64,000 bases of DNA from Pseudomonadales bacterium (GCA_020062665.1 JAGUVW010000050.1:18047-82046); one strand, 5' to 3'. Counted from the stretch's first letter, positions 42,815 to 51,757 are shown. Numbers and translations are program-made. Notes: generated by a model from the letters alone, not told the origin.

Positions 42815-43230
42815 GGCGTTGCCCCCCGTGAACTGATCAGCATGACTTTGTGCAGCCCCAGGGCGCGCAGCTGTTTGAGCAGTGGAGTCAGTGTGGCAGC
42901 GTCGAGCTCGTGATCCAGGCACAGTTGCAGCGACAGTTCGGGATCGTCGGCCAGCAGCGTCTGCAATGATTGCGCAAGTTCTTCCGGTGTCACTGGTGTC
43001 TGATCCAGGTTCAGTTCGCCGACGCGATTCACCGCCAGCACGTGGTAATCCGGTTGCGCCGGATTGACCTGGCTGGATCGGGGCAACTCGACATCACCCG
43101 GCAGCCGCTGGCGCGTGACGTGCCCAGCCACCATAAAGAAGATCAGCATCAGGAAGACGATATTGATCAGCGGGATCAGGCGGTCGTCGGGGTTGCTCGC
43201 GCGATGAGGGGATGCAATCTGCACGCGCAT
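42811..43230 (-). CDS. exbD: ExbD-like protein, second copy, TM Asp replaced by Asn
   Basis: A 139-residue ExbD/TolR-type protein: short cytoplasmic tail, one membrane helix (about residues 18-37) and a periplasmic domain. Where ExbD carries its essential membrane Asp (Asp25 in E. coli, in the context PFID), this protein has PLIN with Asn23. It therefore probably cannot itself carry the proton-path carboxylate. The start ATG at 43230 is one base from the stop of the first exbD. The neighbouring paralogue keeps the Asp, so a mixed dimer is likely; this is inference. Confidence 0.88.
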   Translation of the reverse strand: MRVQIASPHRASNPDDRLIPLINIVFLMLIFFMVAGHVTRQRLPGDVELPRSSQVNPAQPDYHVLAVNRVGELNLDQTPVTPEELAQSLQTLLADDPELSLQLCLDHELDAATLTPLLKQLRALGLHKVMLISSRGATP

Positions 43231-43231
43231 G

Positions 43232-43639
43232 TCAGGATTTCTCGCTCTCGAGTGCATCGGCCAGGGTCAGGCGGGTGGCACCGGCGCTGCGCAGACAATC
43301 GAGGGCAGCCATGATCTGTTGTACGCTGGCCGAGCCCTGCGGTCGAACGATGACGGGGCGCGAGGCATCCAGCCAACCGGCAACCTGGCCTGCGCAGTGC
43401 CCATCAAGCGGGATGCTGGCATCTCCCTGCAGCAGTTCGCCCGCCTCACTGACCACCAGAATCAATGGCTCTATATCCGTTTGCACCGGGCTGTTCTGGG
43501 CCAGGGGAATGTCCAGGCTCTGCCAGCGCACAAACTGCGAACTGAGCATGAAAAACAGCAGCAGAATGAACACCACATCGATGAGTGCTGTCAGGCTGAT
43601 GGGTGAACGCCGGCGCGTAATCTCAAGCGGGAGTTGCAT
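43232..43639 (-). CDS. exbD: ExbD-like protein, first copy, canonical TM Asp
   Basis: A 135-residue ExbD/TolR family protein with one membrane helix (SLTALIDVVFILLLFFML) that has the conserved Asp (Asp21) and a periplasmic domain. It overlaps the end of the ExbB gene by 17 bases, so the two are coupled. It forms the proton-driven motor with ExbB, and feeds TonB. It differs from the next-door paralogue in the key membrane residue. Confidence 0.9.
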   Translation of the reverse strand: MQLPLEITRRRSPISLTALIDVVFILLLFFMLSSQFVRWQSLDIPLAQNSPVQTDIEPLILVVSEAGELLQGDASIPLDGHCAGQVAGWLDASRPVIVRPQGSASVQQIMAALDCLRSAGATRLTLADALESEKS

Positions 43640-44336
43640 GGGGCTTCACCACTGCAACCGCCGGGCGGCTGGCCGGTACCACGCTGTCCTGCGGGCGTTC
43701 GGCATCCAGGGTGAACAGGCGCGCGATGCTGTCCTGCATGCGTGCAGCCGTATGCTCGGTGAGCCGTTCCAGCCAGCTGTGCAGCAGTACGGCCGGCATG
43801 GCAACGGCGAGGCCTACAGCCGTGGTGAGCAGTGCCACCCAGATACCGCCAGACAGCACCGCCGGATCCACCTGGCTGCCCGCCTGCTGCATGGCCTGGA
43901 AAGCTTCGATCATGCCGATGACCGTTCCGAACAGGCCCAGCAGGGGCGACAGGTTGGCGATAACCTCGAGTGGGCGCAGATAGGCGCGCAACTGATTCAG
44001 CTGATCCTGGGCGAAGCGGGTGAGTTCGTCCTGAAGTTGTTGAGCGTCCAGTTTGCGACGCTGCAGGTGGCGCAGGGCATGACGCAGCAGCTCTGCGCAC
44101 GGGTCGCGTACATCCTGCAGGCAGGTGAGGGCGTCAGTGGCACCCCCTTGGCTGTAGTTGGCCAGCGCTGCCTCGGTGCGCCGACTGGAGCGCTGTTGGA
44201 ACAGGCCCATGCGGCCGAATTGCCACAGTTTGAGGAAGGCAATGGCGACGACAACATGAGAGAGCAGCACGAGAATCCATACCACCGGCCCGCCGAGCGA
44301 CAGGAATCCGGTGACGTGATACAGCCAATCGTTCAT
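43623..44336 (-). CDS. exbB: ExbB/TolQ/MotA family proton channel
   Basis: A 237-residue ExbB-type protein: helix 1 at about residues 10-30, a long cytoplasmic loop (about 35-115) and a helix pair at about 120-140 and 160-185, with the family segment NLSPLLGLFGTVIGMIEAFQAM. It lacks the periplasmic N-terminal extension of longer ExbBs. It is the first gene of exbB-exbD-exbD-tonB, with a Fur-box-like site 20 bases upstream of the start. Confidence 0.92.
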   Translation of the reverse strand: MNDWLYHVTGFLSLGGPVVWILVLLSHVVVAIAFLKLWQFGRMGLFQQRSSRRTEAALANYSQGGATDALTCLQDVRDPCAELLRHALRHLQRRKLDAQQLQDELTRFAQDQLNQLRAYLRPLEVIANLSPLLGLFGTVIGMIEAFQAMQQAGSQVDPAVLSGGIWVALLTTAVGLAVAMPAVLLHSWLERLTEHTAARMQDSIARLFTLDAERPQDSVVPASRPAVAVVKPHATPA

Positions 44337-44355
44337 AGGGGATCTGCGGATAAGT

Positions 44356-44374
44356 AATAATTGTTCTTATTATC
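44356..44374. promoter_or_regulatory. Fur-box-like site upstream of exbB
   Basis: AATAATTGTTCTTATTATC matches the 19-bp Fur consensus at 13 positions by my count and is itself nearly palindromic (AATAA / TTATT). Its distance of 20 bases from the exbB start fits repression of the energy module by iron. Confidence 0.5.
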
Positions 44375-44464
44375 GTTTTTGTTTTGAGAAGCGTCAATCC
44401 GTATTGGTGGAGAAATCAGCAGCTTTGATGGTCACAGTTGATTGGGGTCAGTTTCAGGCGGTGG

Positions 44465-45718
44465 TCACAGCGGGAAATGCAGCTGGATATTGCCCCCGCC
44501 GAAACCCAGCTCATGCAGGTAAAGGGTGGGGTTGAGGGTCAGGCTGCCTTGCTGCTTCGACCCAAGCCCAAGCACAAACGCGGGTACCAGTTTGCCGATG
44601 AAGCCGTTTTGCTCCTCGTTTTCGCTGGCATTCAGCGGATAGGTTTCCTGTACTTCCACGTAGCCGCCGATCAGGCTGGGCACAAACTGCCATTGGGGCC
44701 CCAGGTGCCACTGGCGGCCAGCATAGAGGTAGGTTTCCTTGTGCGCTTGTTCCAGCCAGTGTTCCGCATCGTAGGGGCGACGGTCGTTTTCGTCGAATTG
44801 CAGGTGGCGCAGGCCAAACCAGAGCCAGGTGTTCTCGCCGGTGGGCCGTCGGGCTTCGAGGGTGAGCTGGGCAAAGTCCCGCGTCAGATCCTGCTCGACC
44901 ACTGAGCCTTCGGTGAATCCCTGCCGTGTCCGGGTTCCCGTCAGTCCTTCCAGCTCCACGCCATAGTGCCAGCGGAGGTGCGACCAGCCGAGTCCCACTC
45001 CGGCTGACAGTTGCTCGTCTTCCACGTCCGCCGCCAGTTCTGTGCTGAGGAAGCGGGTGGGCTGGTTGTAGTTGATGAAACCGTAGAGCTGGATGTCTGA
45101 TGCCACCGCAATATCTCCCTCCGCATACCAGGTGAGCGGGGCATCCAGGTATTCATCGGCTTCATCGGTCTTGCGGTTGTAGAGGGCGTCCGGTGCGGCA
45201 AGGATCAGACGCAGGCGGTAGGCAGAGGCATCCTGGATTTGCCATTCCAGCTGCATGTCGGAATCCCGCTTGTTGCCGGTGACATCGCCCCAGAACAGGA
45301 GTTTCCAGCTGTCTGACTGGTAGCCTGCACCCAGAAATTGTTGATCGTAGTGACCATCGAAATCCTCGTTGCGCAAAAAGCGGTAACCCAGGTAGGCGCT
45401 GGAATCTGTGGGCAGGGACAGCTGCACCTGCTCGCGCACATACAGCTCATTGGAGCGGGTGCTGCCGCCGGTGCCGAACACGCCGTCGCGGGGAGGGCGC
45501 TGCGCCGGTTGCAGCAGCGGCATGGGCTGGTAACTGATGCGGTGAAGGAAGGATTCTTCGTCGTATTCGAAGTCGCGGCCCTCGATGCGTTCCCGGCGGA
45601 AGGGTTCGGGGCCGTACCAGCTGGCGGTGACAGTCTCTGCCATCAGCAGCCCCGTGATCAGGCTGATGCCCAGGCGATGTTGCGCGCGGACAGAAAAAAA
45701 ACAGTGTCGTCGTGGCAT
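44465..45718 (-). CDS. Predicted outer-membrane beta-barrel protein of unknown function
   Basis: I do not recognise a family. The 417-residue protein has an N-terminal signal (LGISLITGLLMAETVTA, cleaved before SWYG) and then many alternating polar/aromatic strands (LYVREQVQLSLP, YLGYRFLRN, NIQLHFPL at the end), typical of outer-membrane barrels. It is rich in Trp, Tyr, Asp and Glu and low in Lys. It lies between the Fur-boxed FecA-like receptor (upstream, same strand, beyond a terminator) and the exbB operon. Its place in an iron island suggests a role in uptake or in sensing of a bound metal ligand, but that is only context. Confidence 0.7.
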   Translation of the reverse strand: MPRRHCFFSVRAQHRLGISLITGLLMAETVTASWYGPEPFRRERIEGRDFEYDEESFLHRISYQPMPLLQPAQRPPRDGVFGTGGSTRSNELYVREQVQLSLPTDSSAYLGYRFLRNEDFDGHYDQQFLGAGYQSDSWKLLFWGDVTGNKRDSDMQLEWQIQDASAYRLRLILAAPDALYNRKTDEADEYLDAPLTWYAEGDIAVASDIQLYGFINYNQPTRFLSTELAADVEDEQLSAGVGLGWSHLRWHYGVELEGLTGTRTRQGFTEGSVVEQDLTRDFAQLTLEARRPTGENTWLWFGLRHLQFDENDRRPYDAEHWLEQAHKETYLYAGRQWHLGPQWQFVPSLIGGYVEVQETYPLNASENEEQNGFIGKLVPAFVLGLGSKQQGSLTLNPTLYLHELGFGGGNIQLHFPL

Positions 45719-45790
45719 CCGGGGCCTTCCGCGTCCTGAGGAGGGTTCCCGTGCATCTTACTGCATCGACTGGAGGAAGGGACAAAGAAA

Positions 45791-45813
45791 AAGGGCCTCG
45801 CGAAGAGGCCCTT
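45791..45813 (-). terminator. Intrinsic terminator after the FecA-like receptor
   Basis: A perfect 9-bp stem AAGGGCCTC / GAGGCCCTT with a five-base loop. On the minus strand it is followed by TTTCTTTG. It lies 14 bases after the receptor stop. Confidence 0.82.
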
Positions 45814-45826
45814 GCGGATCACGCAA

Positions 45827-47944
45827 TCAGAACTGGTAGCGGAAGCCAACGTCGAAGCTGCGTTCGGTACCTACATAGATACCCTGACGCAGGCTGGCGA
45901 TGTAGTGCTTGTCTGCCAGGTTCTTCACGGTGCCATACACTTCCAGCTCCTTGGTCACGTTGTACAGCGCGTTCAGGTTGTAGATGGTGTAGGCCTCGAT
46001 TTCGCCTACCCACATCTGGTTGCCGTAGAACTCGGTGATGGGGGTGGTGTTGGCGGGATCGGTGTACTGGTCGCCGGTGTAGTGGGCGCTCAGCGAGGTG
46101 CGCAGTTCGTTCCAGGTATGGCTCAGGGTGGCGTTGGCGACCCACTTGGGTGTGTAGGGAACCCGGTTGCCTTTTTCAGCGGTCTGGACGTTGCTGGCGT
46201 CGAAGCGGTCATCCTCGAAGCGGGCAACGGGTACCCAGGTCGCATTGGTGTCCAGGCGGAAACCAGCGCCCAGTTCGCCGCCGGCGCCGAACTCAATGCC
46301 CTGATGCAGGGTTTTTCCGCCATTGGTGTTCTGGAAGTCCGGGTTACTGTTGGCAGGGATGATCTGGTTGTCGAAATCCATATGGAATGCGGCCAGTTCA
46401 TAGCTGAAGTTATGATCGCCACCGCGTATGCCGATTTCCACGTTGGTGGAGCGTTCTGCTTCCAGATTCTGATCGTCGAGGGTGCTGCCTGGGCCGGTCA
46501 GTGCTTCATTGTTCAGAGCGGGGGAAAACGCCTCGTACACGCCGCCGAACAGTTGCATCTGTGGCACGATCTGGAACGTGGCGCCCACGCCGGGCAGCAC
46601 TTCTGTGTTGGCGGTGTCGGCTTCGTTGCCGGTGGCAGCGCGCAGGTTTTCGCGTTTTTGCTCGTATTTTTCCATGCGCACACCAGGGGTGACTGCCAGG
46701 CTTTCGGTCAATTCAAAGCGGTTCTGCAGGTACAGGGCAAGGCTTTCCGCTGAATCGATGCGATCCTGGCTGATGGTGCCGGAACGGGGTGTGGCGCGGG
46801 TGGCACTGATGGTTTGGTCGTGCATTTCTTCGGTCATGTAACGCAGGCCGATTTCAGCCTCGTTCTGGATGCCAAACAGACCGTGATTGATCTGCAGGCG
46901 AGTGTCTGCGCCGATACGTTCGAAGGCGCGGTTGTTGCCTTGCACGGTATCGGTGTAAACCCAGGTGCCTGCCGCTTGAGAGGCGGCGGAATTCACGCCG
47001 TAGCGCCAGTAATCCCGGTAGGTTTCGCTCCAGAACAGCAGGGTATTCAGGCGCAGGTTGTCGCTCAGTTCCCACTCATGGTTGAGGTCGAATCCCTGGC
47101 GGCCGGTGAGAAAATAGTCATCGGGAGCGGGGTTGTGGTCGTCGCCGCGCTCGAACTCATTGAGATGCTGGCCGCGGTAGGAAATGTTGGCGTCGTTTTC
47201 GTAGTGGGAGAATTTCACCCCAACCCACTGGTTGTCAGCGATGGCCAGGCCGGACTTGACGATGATGTCCGACATCTCATAGCCCTTGTCCATGAAGCCG
47301 TCGCTGGTGGTTTGGGTGATCACCGCGCCAAACACCGCGTCGTTGTTGCGGGAGGTGCCGCCCAGTTCCGCCGACACTTCCTTGGTATTGAAGGAGCCGC
47401 CGCGCACGGCCACTGCCACGCCTTCTTCCGGCGTTTTGCTGATGTAGTTGATCACCCCGCCGATGGTGCTGGGGCCATAGCGCAGGGAGGCGGCGCCCTT
47501 GAGCACTTCGATGCTGTCGATGTGCTGGATGCGGGGGTTGTAATAGCGGGCGTTGCCCACGAACAAGCCGGGGGCCACCGGCACGCCGTCTTCCAGAATC
47601 AGGGTCTTGTAGTCGGCCGCGCTGAGTCCACGCATGCCGATGTTGGCGACGATGGCGGACTCTTCTTCCGGCTTGATCACGATGCCGGGCACGTTGCGCA
47701 GGGCTTCTTCGGTGGATTTGGGCTGGCTGAGTTTTATTTCCTCAGCGGTGACGATGTCGACGGAGCCGGGCTGCTTGGCGACATCGCCTTCTTCCTGGCC
47801 GACCACGTCAATGGCGGGCAGTTTGACCAGGATTTCAGATTGTTCGCCGGTTGCTTCTTCGGCAGCCGTGGCTGACAGGGGTGGCAGAAAAAGTGCGAGT
47901 GCAATGCCTGCGCACAGCGGGCGCAGCGGAAAGCGGCTGTTCAT
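45827..47944 (-). CDS. TonB-dependent receptor, FecA-like without signalling domain
   Basis: A 705-residue outer-membrane receptor with a signal peptide ending SATAAEE. A TonB-box-like LPAIDVVG near residue 43 is followed by a plug with NIGMRGLSAADYKTLILEDG and VLKGAASLRYGPSTIGG, and by a barrel that ends in Phe (VGFRYQF). The plug pattern resembles FecA, the ferric citrate receptor, but the N-terminal signalling domain and the fecI/fecR genes are missing. A Fur-box-like site is 60-80 bases upstream. It probably takes up an iron chelate using the ExbB/D/TonB module of this island. Confidence 0.9.
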   Translation of the reverse strand: MNSRFPLRPLCAGIALALFLPPLSATAAEEATGEQSEILVKLPAIDVVGQEEGDVAKQPGSVDIVTAEEIKLSQPKSTEEALRNVPGIVIKPEEESAIVANIGMRGLSAADYKTLILEDGVPVAPGLFVGNARYYNPRIQHIDSIEVLKGAASLRYGPSTIGGVINYISKTPEEGVAVAVRGGSFNTKEVSAELGGTSRNNDAVFGAVITQTTSDGFMDKGYEMSDIIVKSGLAIADNQWVGVKFSHYENDANISYRGQHLNEFERGDDHNPAPDDYFLTGRQGFDLNHEWELSDNLRLNTLLFWSETYRDYWRYGVNSAASQAAGTWVYTDTVQGNNRAFERIGADTRLQINHGLFGIQNEAEIGLRYMTEEMHDQTISATRATPRSGTISQDRIDSAESLALYLQNRFELTESLAVTPGVRMEKYEQKRENLRAATGNEADTANTEVLPGVGATFQIVPQMQLFGGVYEAFSPALNNEALTGPGSTLDDQNLEAERSTNVEIGIRGGDHNFSYELAAFHMDFDNQIIPANSNPDFQNTNGGKTLHQGIEFGAGGELGAGFRLDTNATWVPVARFEDDRFDASNVQTAEKGNRVPYTPKWVANATLSHTWNELRTSLSAHYTGDQYTDPANTTPITEFYGNQMWVGEIEAYTIYNLNALYNVTKELEVYGTVKNLADKHYIASLRQGIYVGTERSFDVGFRYQF

Positions 47945-48004
47945 TGGCGTTCCCCAGGGTCAGTTCACATGAATGTGTAATAAAAATGGAAACGCATCTT
48001 AGTA

Positions 48005-48023
48005 AATAATGATAACGCTTATC
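48005..48023. promoter_or_regulatory. Fur-box-like site upstream of the FecA-like receptor
   Basis: AATAATGATAACGCTTATC matches the 19-bp Fur consensus at 15 positions by my count, the best of the three sites in this island. Confidence 0.65.
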
Positions 48024-48070
48024 AAGCGTAAAGGAGTGGTATTAACATTGGGGAGTGGGTGGCTGGTGGG

Positions 48071-49294
48071 TCACGCCACCAGCAGCTGCCGGGTTTCTTC
48101 CAGTTGCGACTTGGCTTCTTCCATGATCTGCACCAGCTGTTTCGCGGTCATCTCGGTGGGGAACAGGCGGCGGAAGGCGGGCACCTTGTCCAGCTGGCTG
48201 GCTTTTTCTTCGTTGCTCATCAGTTGGTGCAGGTGGGCGACGATCACCAGATCGGCAAAATCCACTTCGCCGTCGTGCTGGTAGCGCCAGTTTTCCGAGT
48301 GCTGGGCGGCCACCACCATTTCTTCGTTGAAGCTCCAGCGTTTCAGTATCACTGGCCCCAGCTCGATTTTCAGATCCTTGATGGTTTTCTCCAGCAGTTG
48401 TGGATCGTTCACCAGATTGGGATATTCCTCGGCGTACATGAGGATGGGCACCACGCCGATGTCGTGGAGCAGTCCTGCCAGCAGGCCCTGATCAGGATCG
48501 AGGCCCCGTGTATGGCGCGCCAGCACGAAGCAGATCGACGCGATCTCGATGCTGTGCTGCCAGAGGGCGTCCATGCGCTTCTTCAGCACGTTGGATTTCA
48601 CCTTGAACAGTTCCTTCACGGTGAAGCTGGTGACCAGTTGCTTGGTGGTCTGCATGCCCAGGCGCACGATGGCCTGCGAGCTGGTTTCGAATTCCTTGGT
48701 GCCGCGGAACAGCGGACTGTTGGCGGCCTTGATCAGCTTGGCGGCGATGGCGGGATCGGTGTTCACCGCCTGGGAAATTTTCTTCGCGCTGTTGGTGCCT
48801 TCGTCGATCAGGCGGCGGATGCGCACCGCCACTTCCGGCAGCGAGGGCAGCACCAGTTTGTTGTTGCGCAGGTCGGCGTAGATGTCCAGCAGCAGCTGTT
48901 TGTTTTCCGGCTGGTCTTCCCGCAGGGCCTTGCGCACTTCGTAGCTGTCGGTGGGGGCCTGGCGCAGCAGTTCCTTCAGTGCTTCGCGCCCGATTTTCAG
49001 CACGGCGGCGGGGGAGTGGGCCACCACGTTCACCGGGCGGGGCTGCTCGCGCACCAGGGCGTGCATGGCCTCGGGGCTGTGGGCGGGCACGGTGTGCACC
49101 GGATGGCCGGCAGGGGGAATCAGATCCACCTCGCCTGCCAGCAGAAAGAATTCCCAGCCGTCGCTGTCGCCGGCCTTGATCAGCTGATCACCTGGTTTGA
49201 GTTTTTTGACCTCGCCGGCGTTCAGCAGCAGGATCAGTTGCTCGTCAGTGAGGTGGCGGAGAAATTCGAATTTCTTGAGTTCGGCGATGTCCAT
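48071..49294 (-). CDS. Cyclic-nucleotide-binding / HDOD domain protein
   Basis: A 407-residue cytoplasmic protein. The first about 120 residues form a cNMP-binding-like beta-roll (LRHLTDEQLILLLNAG, then LKPGDQLIKAGD), and residues about 150-360 form an HDOD domain, an HD-like output fold that usually lacks catalysis and controls stress or motility signalling. The start ATG at 49294 has GGAAGCGCC upstream; longer in-frame versions add 51 unlikely residues. The roll lacks an obvious complete phosphate-binding cassette, so nucleotide binding is uncertain. It is divergent from the fatty acyl-AMP ligase gene. Confidence 0.85.
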   Translation of the reverse strand: MDIAELKKFEFLRHLTDEQLILLLNAGEVKKLKPGDQLIKAGDSDGWEFFLLAGEVDLIPPAGHPVHTVPAHSPEAMHALVREQPRPVNVVAHSPAAVLKIGREALKELLRQAPTDSYEVRKALREDQPENKQLLLDIYADLRNNKLVLPSLPEVAVRIRRLIDEGTNSAKKISQAVNTDPAIAAKLIKAANSPLFRGTKEFETSSQAIVRLGMQTTKQLVTSFTVKELFKVKSNVLKKRMDALWQHSIEIASICFVLARHTRGLDPDQGLLAGLLHDIGVVPILMYAEEYPNLVNDPQLLEKTIKDLKIELGPVILKRWSFNEEMVVAAQHSENWRYQHDGEVDFADLVIVAHLHQLMSNEEKASQLDKVPAFRRLFPTEMTAKQLVQIMEEAKSQLEETRQLLVA

Positions 49295-49552
49295 GGCGCT
49301 TCCAGACCGGCTCGGTTTGCAAGGGTTTCCCTTAAGTATAGGAAGGGGTTGGGAAAAAGCAGGAATGTGCGGATCAGATTGTGAAACAGATCCGGCTGGC
49401 CGTTCGCGCGGGGCGGTGAAGGGTGCCTGCCAGACCTGCCTGTACAAGTTGGCGGAATAAGACAGGAATTGCCGGTTTAGCCGCTTGTTGGGTGGTGGCT
49501 GGACTCGCTTAAATCCCCAGCCGGGTCATAACAACGCAGGGGAATGCCAGCC

Positions 49553-51685
49553 ATGATAGCGCCAGCCATGATAACAATGCCCATCTACAGCAATCTTGCC
49601 GACATGCTGACGCAACGGGCGCAGGGCGGGGGACGCGCCATCTACGCCACCTTCATCAGCGACAATGGCCGGGTCGAGGAGCAGATGACCTTTCAGGAGC
49701 TGGATCGGGATGCCCGCCGTTTGGGCGCGGCGCTGCAGGAGCAGGGGCTGGCGGGCCGCAATCTGCTGTTGCTGTTTCTGCCAGGCTTGAATTACATCCG
49801 GGCTTTTTTTGGCTGTCTGTACGCCGGTGCGGTGCCGGTGCCGGCCTATCCGCCAGTGGGTGCCAAGGATCGTGGCCGCCTGCAGAAGATCGCGCTGGAT
49901 TGCGGAGCGGGGGCGTTTCTGGCCAACAAGACCATGGAGCCGCTGGTTGCCAGCTGGAATACCACGCTGGAGGACAACCGGGCGGTGCCCTGTCTGGCGC
50001 TGGAGGGGTTGCTTTCCGCTGGCAATGGGGAGGACTTCGTTCCCCATCAGGCGGCCCCGGACGATCTCGCCTTTCTGCAGTACACCTCCGGTTCCACCGG
50101 TCACCCCAAGGGCGTGATGGTCAGTCATGGCAACCTGCTGGCCAATTTCGCGCAGATCCTGCAGGGCTGTCTGCAGGACAATCCTTTGGTGGATCGGCTG
50201 GAGGATCTGCGTTCGGTGATCTGGCTGCCGCCGTTCCACGACATGGGGCTGATCGGCGGCGTGCTGGCGCCCATTTTTGCCGGCGCCCAGGTGACCCTGA
50301 TGGCGCCACTGACGTTTCTGAAACGGCCGGCGCTGTGGCTGCAGACCATCGCCCAGCAGCGCGCTCACATCAGCGGCGCACCGAATTTTGCCTACGACTA
50401 CTGTGTGCGGAAGATCACCGATGCCCAGCTGGAGCGGCTGGATCTGTCACGCTGGAAAGTGGCGTTCAATGGTGCTGAGCCGGTGCAGGCGGACACGCTG
50501 CAGCGTTTTGCCGCGCGCTTTCAGCGCTGTGGTTTCGATCCCGGCGCATTCTTCGCCTGCTATGGATTGGCGGAGGCGACGCTGTTTGTGAGCGGGTCGT
50601 CGGCGCGGCAGGGCGCGGGCATGCTGTGGGCCGACCAGGATCAGCTGCAGCGCGGACGTTTTGCGCCGGCAGAACCGATGGCGCCGAATTCGGGGCTGGG
50701 CCTGGTGAGTTGCGGCCGGGTGGCGCACGGCACGGACGTGAAGATCGTGCAGCCGGAAACACGCCTGCCCTGTGCCGACAACGAGGTAGGCGAAATCTGG
50801 GTGCGCGGACCATCCGTGGCGCAGGGTTACTGGGCCAAGCTGCATCTGTCTGTCAGTACGTTTCAGGCGCGGCTGGCGGATGAACCCCGGGGCGCCACCT
50901 GGCTGCGCACCGGCGATCTGGGTTTCTGCCGCGACGGCGAATTGTTTGTGACGGGCCGCATCAAAGAGATGATCATCCTCGCCGGGCGCAACCTGTGTCC
51001 CCAGGACATCGAATTGGCGCTGCAGGATTCCAGCCCGGCGTTTCGCGGCCGTGGCGGTGCCGCCTTTTCCGTCAGCGAGGATGGGCGCGAGCAGCTGGTG
51101 ATTTTGCAAGAGGTGAATCGCAACTTCAGCAAGCGCAACGATCTGCGCCTGATTGCAGCCTATGGCGCGCGGGTGGTGGCGTCCCGTCATGGCGTCATGC
51201 CCACGGCAGTTGTGCTGCTGCCGGCCAACACGATTCCGCGCACGTCCAGCGGCAAGCTGCAACGGCTCGAAGCCCGCCGGCTCTATCGCGAAGGCAGCAT
51301 CGCGCCGCTGCATGTGTGGCAGTCCGGTATCGTTCGCACGCTGTCTGCGCTCCAGTCCTTCTGCGAACCCGCCGCCGATACGTTGCACCAGGACTGGCGC
51401 GCCGAGCTTGGCAATGATGTCCAGCTCTGGGTGGCGGAACGTCTGGACGTGGAAATGCATCACGTCGACCTGAATGTCACCTTCTTCGATCTGGGTGTGG
51501 ATTCCGTGGAGGCCATGGAACTGGTGGAACGCCTGCAGGACAGGATCGGGCGCGCCATTCCCCCCATCGAGCTGCTGCGCTATCCGACGGTGTCGTCGCT
51601 GCTGGATCATCTGGCGGAAGAACGGATGCGGCAGACGCTGCACCGGCTCGAACTGGAGGAAGCGGTTGAAGTGCTGGCGCAATAG
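49553..51685 (+). CDS. Fatty acyl-AMP ligase with C-terminal carrier domain
   Basis: A protein of about 710 residues with an adenylate-forming FAAL-type domain (AMP-binding P-loop-like YTSGSTGHPKGVMVSHGN near residue 180, ACYGLAEATLFVSG, RTGDLGF, and GRIKEMIILAGRN) followed by an acyl-carrier-like domain (about 620-700) with the phosphopantetheine site FFDLGVDSVEAMEL. It activates a fatty acid as acyl-AMP and loads its own carrier domain. No polyketide or NRPS module follows, so it is an orphan loader. Start choice: the ATG at 49553 has AGGGG ten bases upstream; the ATG at 49544 is too close to it. Confidence 0.85.
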   Translation: MIAPAMITMPIYSNLADMLTQRAQGGGRAIYATFISDNGRVEEQMTFQELDRDARRLGAALQEQGLAGRNLLLLFLPGLNYIRAFFGCLYAGAVPVPAYPPVGAKDRGRLQKIALDCGAGAFLANKTMEPLVASWNTTLEDNRAVPCLALEGLLSAGNGEDFVPHQAAPDDLAFLQYTSGSTGHPKGVMVSHGNLLANFAQILQGCLQDNPLVDRLEDLRSVIWLPPFHDMGLIGGVLAPIFAGAQVTLMAPLTFLKRPALWLQTIAQQRAHISGAPNFAYDYCVRKITDAQLERLDLSRWKVAFNGAEPVQADTLQRFAARFQRCGFDPGAFFACYGLAEATLFVSGSSARQGAGMLWADQDQLQRGRFAPAEPMAPNSGLGLVSCGRVAHGTDVKIVQPETRLPCADNEVGEIWVRGPSVAQGYWAKLHLSVSTFQARLADEPRGATWLRTGDLGFCRDGELFVTGRIKEMIILAGRNLCPQDIELALQDSSPAFRGRGGAAFSVSEDGREQLVILQEVNRNFSKRNDLRLIAAYGARVVASRHGVMPTAVVLLPANTIPRTSSGKLQRLEARRLYREGSIAPLHVWQSGIVRTLSALQSFCEPAADTLHQDWRAELGNDVQLWVAERLDVEMHHVDLNVTFFDLGVDSVEAMELVERLQDRIGRAIPPIELLRYPTVSSLLDHLAEERMRQTLHRLELEEAVEVLAQ

Positions 51686-51757
51686 TGACGGGATGTGAAA
51701 CCGGCGGCAGGTTGCAGCCAGTTTCACCAGGTTTGCAGCGCAGCCGACTGAACGCTG

